Positions 5,488-7,920 of a stretch of 7,920 bases of DNA are shown in pieces. The stretch lies in the NCBI GenBank assembly GCA_024638545.1, contig JAHEKD010000098.1, positions 1 to 7,920 of the forward strand. The letters run 5' to 3'. This stretch comes from Gammaproteobacteria bacterium. GTDB lineage: Bacteria; Pseudomonadota; Gammaproteobacteria; Arenicellales; JAHEKD01. The notes below the pieces were generated by a model. It ran no database searches, had not been told where the DNA came from, and saw only the letters and a list, made by a program, of their open reading frames with translations. The translations under genes and the position numbers were made by a program. The stretch's first letter is position 1. The number at the start of each line of letters is the position of its first letter.

Positions 5488-7290
5488 ATGACAAAAAAGA
5501 GAATCGATCCTGAATCACTTCGATCTCGCGCCTGGTTTAACAATTCACAGGATATAGAGATGACGTCGCTCTATGTCGAGCGCTACCTGAATTACGGTTT
5601 GACCCGTGAAGAGTTAATGAGCGGCAAGCCAATCATTGGCATTGCGCAAACAGGTTCAGATTTGTCACCGTGTAATCGTCATCATATAGAATTAAGCAAG
5701 CGGGTTCGCGACGGGATTGTGTCCTGCGGTGGAACAGTCATGGAAATCCCCGTCCATCCAATTCAGGAGACCGGCAAACGCCCAACCGCCATGCTTGACC
5801 GTAATCTTGCCTACCTGAGCCTGGTGGAGTCACTCTATGGTTATCCAATAGATGGCGTCGTATTAAACATTGGGTGTGATAAAACCACGCCGGCCCTGTT
5901 GATGGCTGCTGCCACGGTTAATATTCCGGCCATCGCGCTGTCTGTTGGGCCCATGTTAAACGGCTGGTTTAAGGGCAGGCGGACCGGTTCAGGAACGATC
6001 GTTTGGGAAGCGAGAAAGTTACTCGCTGCAGGTGAGATTGACGAAAAAGGATTTCTTGATATGGTGACCTCGTCTGCATCCTCGGTTGGCTATTGCAACA
6101 CCATGGGTACAGCAACCACAATGAACTCACTGGCTGAAGCACTGGGCATGCAGTTACCGGGGTCAGCTGCAATTCCTGCTGCTTACCGTGAACGTGGTCA
6201 AATGGCCTATAAAACCGGTAAGCGAATTATTGACATGGTATGGCATGACTTAAAGCCATCAGAGATCATGACACGCGAGGCATTTGAAAATGCCATAGTG
6301 GTCAATTCCGCGATTGGCGGATCGACAAACGCACCGATACATTTAAACGCTATTGCCCGTCATCTAGGAGTGCAACTCGATAATGATGATTGGCAAAAAC
6401 TTGGCTATCATATTCCGCTGCTGGTTAACCTGCAACCGGCGGGTGATTATCTTGGAGAAGATTACTATCGAGCCGGCGGCGTGCCCGCCGTTATCGGTGA
6501 ACTCATTAAAGGCAATTTGTTCCCTCATAATAAGGCACTGAGCGTGAATGGGAAATCCATGCGGCAGAATTATCTGGCTGAACGCAGTAAAAATTCTAAC
6601 GTCATTTATTCGGTAAAAAAACCGTTAAGGCCGAATGCCGGGTTCCTCAATCTTAAGGGAAACTTGTTTGACTCTGCCATCATGAAAACCAGTGTCATAT
6701 CTGAGGAGTTTGAAAGAAGATATTTATCAAATGAAGATGATCCCAACGCTTTTGAAGGCCGGGCAATCATTTTTGACGGTCCGGAAGATTTCCATCACCG
6801 CATCGACCAGGCGGGACTTAAGATTACTGAAAACAGTATCCTGGTCATGCGCGGCAGCGGTCCGATTGGCTATCCGGGCGGTGCCGAGGTGGTCAACATG
6901 CGGCCGCCGGACTATTTGATTAAAAAAGGCATCACTGAGCTCGCCTGTATCGGTGATGGCCGCCAGTCCGGGACCTCGGGTTCGCCTTCAATTCTCAACG
7001 CATCGCCCGAAGCTGCGGCCGGGGGTGGTTTAGCATTGCTAGAAACAGGTGATCGCCTGCGTATTGATTTGAATGAGGGCACAGTTAATTTGATACTCAG
7101 TAAAAAAGAGATAAACATTCGCCGGAAAAAATTAAAACAATCGGGTGGATACAAAATACCGCAAAGCCAGACACCCTGGCAGCAGTACTTTCGAGAGAAA
7201 GTCTTGCCATTCAGTGAGGGTATGGTCCTTGACGAGGCGCCTGATTACAGGTCGATTGCCAGTCATTCCACACCGCGCAACAACCACTAA
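5488..7290 (+). CDS. IlvD/Edd-family sugar-acid dehydratase, XylD-like (D-xylonate / L-arabinonate type)
   Basis: A 600-residue enzyme, full length for the pentonate dehydratase branch of the IlvD/Edd family. It removes water from C2-C3 of an aldonate to give a 2-keto-3-deoxy acid, using a [2Fe-2S] cluster and Mg2+. The cluster cysteines are C62 (SPCNR), C130 (IGCDKTTPA) and C203 (GYCNTMGTA); K132 matches the carbamylated lysine that binds Mg, and S494 and T496 in [12 protein letters not shown] match the catalytic pair. From memory the sequence follows Caulobacter XylD almost end to end, including the [11 protein letters not shown] block and the C-terminal PR-x-NH. This branch is known to accept several aldonates, so the true substrate may be D-xylonate, L-arabinonate, D-fuconate or similar. 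The start ATG 5488 aligns with known N-termini, though its ribosome binding site is weak. It lies between the SDR and FAH genes, which suit the next two pathway steps. Confidence 0.93.
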   Translation: MTKKRIDPESLRSRAWFNNSQDIEMTSLYVERYLNYGLTREELMSGKPIIGIAQTGSDLSPCNRHHIELSKRVRDGIVSCGGTVMEIPVHPIQETGKRPTAMLDRNLAYLSLVESLYGYPIDGVVLNIGCDKTTPALLMAAATVNIPAIALSVGPMLNGWFKGRRTGSGTIVWEARKLLAAGEIDEKGFLDMVTSSASSVGYCNTMGTATTMNSLAEALGMQLPGSAAIPAAYRERGQMAYKTGKRIIDMVWHDLKPSEIMTREAFENAIVVNSAIGGSTNAPIHLNAIARHLGVQLDNDDWQKLGYHIPLLVNLQPAGDYLGEDYYRAGGVPAVIGELIKGNLFPHNKALSVNGKSMRQNYLAERSKNSNVIYSVKKPLRPNAGFLNLKGNLFDSAIMKTSVISEEFERRYLSNEDDPNAFEGRAIIFDGPEDFHHRIDQAGLKITENSILVMRGSGPIGYPGGAEVVNMRPPDYLIKKGITELACIGDGRQSGTSGSPSILNASPEAAAGGGLALLETGDRLRIDLNEGTVNLILSKKEINIRRKKLKQSGGYKIPQSQTPWQQYFREKVLPFSEGMVLDEAPDYRSIASHSTPRNNH

Positions 7291-7479
7291 CCAGCATGGA
7301 ACACATGGGGCCGTCTCCGCAAATTGAGAGAACACCAGACGTAAAGGTGACAGCGCTCGGAATTGACAGAGCGAATGATGGCAGATTCTCCGCAACTTCC
7401 GCTCCTTCATGCCGGCACAACTCTTGATCACACGATGCCGGCCTCATCCAAACTCCAGACAAAGACAAAGGAAAATTAA
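7291..7479 (+). other. Non-coding gap between dehydratase and hydrolase genes
   Basis: 189 bases, much longer than the 34-37 base gaps elsewhere in this operon. The longest plus-strand frame is a 43-codon ORF (7296-7427) without a ribosome binding site or recognisable motif. Two short repeats are visible: ATGCCGGC at 7409-7416 and again at 7435-7442, and TCTCCGCAAATT at 7314-7325 with an 11/12 copy at 7387-7398. A lone TTGACA at 7363-7368 lacks a matching -10 box. No terminator was seen. It could be a regulatory spacer or what remains of a deleted segment. Confidence 0.5.
7467..7472 (+). promoter_or_regulatory. Ribosome binding site of the FAH-family gene
   Basis: AAAGGA, 7 bases before ATG 7480. 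It fixes the start, which gives the expected MKLVRYG N-terminus of this family. Confidence 0.65.
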
Positions 7480-7920
7480 ATGAAACTTGTACGATACGGC
7501 AGAAGCGGTCATGAAAAACCGGGTATGATCGACGATGATGGCAGAATTCGCGATCTTTCCGATGTCATTAATGATGTGGGTGGTACCAGTTTGTCGGATT
7601 CATCAATCAGGAGGCTGAAAAAACTAAAGCCCAGTGACTTGCCCGCGGTTAAAGGCAGGCAGCGTTACGGTCCCTGTGTGGCAAATGTCGGAAAATTTTT
7701 ATGTATCGGTCTGAATTATTCTGACCATGCCAAAGAAACAGGCCTGACACCACCCAAGCACCCGATACTATTCATGAAAGCGAACTCGGCGATCATTGGT
7801 CCGAATGATAATGTTGTCATGCCGCGTAAGTCCAGAGCAACGGACTGGGAAATTGAACTGGGTGTTGTTATCGGGCGAAAGTGTAAATATGTCACTAAAA
7901 AAGACGCGCTTAAGCACGTT
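7480..7920 (+). CDS. Fumarylacetoacetate hydrolase-family enzyme, probable 2,4-diketo-3-deoxy sugar acid hydrolase (partial)
   Basis: The first 147 codons of a gene that runs off the right edge; family members have about 280 residues. The N-terminus MKLVRYG leads into an N-terminal domain with GMIDDDGRIRDLS (15-27), typical of the LRA6-like / 2,4-diketo-3-deoxy-L-fuconate hydrolase branch. The catalytic domain opens with FLCIGLNYSDHAKE (73-86), holding the conserved H83, then ILFMKANSAI, and the metal-binding D122-W-E124-I-E126-L-G. E124 and E126 are the first two of the three Mg ligands; the third (Asp) is beyond the edge. It would hydrolyse the C3-C4 bond of the SDR product to pyruvate plus a hydroxy acid. 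The related XylX-type 2-keto-3-deoxy-xylonate dehydratase also belongs to this superfamily and is an alternative, but the N-terminal domain and the adjacent SDR favour the hydrolase. Confidence 0.88.
   Translation, partial: MKLVRYGRSGHEKPGMIDDDGRIRDLSDVINDVGGTSLSDSSIRRLKKLKPSDLPAVKGRQRYGPCVANVGKFLCIGLNYSDHAKETGLTPPKHPILFMKANSAIIGPNDNVVMPRKSRATDWEIELGVVIGRKCKYVTKKDALKHV

Noticed and set aside
7363..7391. Internal promoter at the perfect TTGACA
   Set aside because: No acceptable -10 box at 16-18 bases downstream.
7296..7427. 43-codon ORF between the dehydratase and FAH genes
   Set aside because: No ribosome binding site, no recognisable motif, and composition unlike the neighbouring proteins; probably chance.
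7409..7442. Hairpin formed by the two GCCGGC copies
   Set aside because: Only 6 bp with a 20-base loop and no U tract; the match arises because GCCGGC is itself palindromic.
6912..7468. Minus-strand ORFs of 80-99 codons across the dehydratase 3' end and the following gap
   Set aside because: Low-complexity, Cys/Arg-rich translations opposite a strongly conserved enzyme; no ribosome binding site or known domain.

Overview
This window looks like part of a sugar-acid catabolism locus from a proteobacterium. TRAP (DctP/Q/M) transport and an FCD-type GntR regulator are both common there, and the base composition is moderate (about 47% G+C by eye). No rRNA, tRNA, CRISPR array or phage gene was seen. 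Species cannot be assigned from the sequence alone.

Layout: two divergent transcription units meet in a 209-bp control region (3774-3982). Leftward on the minus strand run dctP (solute-binding protein), dctQ (small permease), dctM (large permease) and a small SAF-domain protein of the UxaA family. The leftmost 151 bases are the end of an IS3-family insertion sequence. It has interrupted the 3' end of the uxaA-like gene, so the last 16 codons and the stop are IS DNA; the start of the IS OrfA follows and runs off the window. Rightward on the plus strand run a GntR/FCD regulator, a DHRS6-like short-chain dehydrogenase (SDR), an IlvD/Edd-family sugar-acid dehydratase very like Caulobacter D-xylonate dehydratase, and the first 147 codons of a fumarylacetoacetate-hydrolase (FAH) family enzyme.

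How the genes fit together (inference from families): the TRAP system imports an aldonate-like organic acid. The IlvD/Edd enzyme dehydrates it to a 2-keto-3-deoxy acid, the SDR oxidises C4 to a 2,4-diketo acid, and the FAH-family hydrolase splits this to pyruvate plus glycolate (from a pentonate) or lactate (from a 6-deoxyhexonate). The UxaA-type small subunit implies a second dehydratase for another sugar-acid stereoisomer, but its large-subunit partner is not in the window and an IS lies where it would be expected. No sugar dehydrogenase or lactonase is visible, so the imported substrate may already be the acid.

Points of most interest: the sequence-resolved IS junction and chimeric SAF protein; the pairing of two unrelated dehydratase families with a hydrolytic 2,4-diketo acid route; a perfect 13-bp hairpin between dctP and dctQ; and tightly packed divergent promoters. 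No wholly novel system was found.
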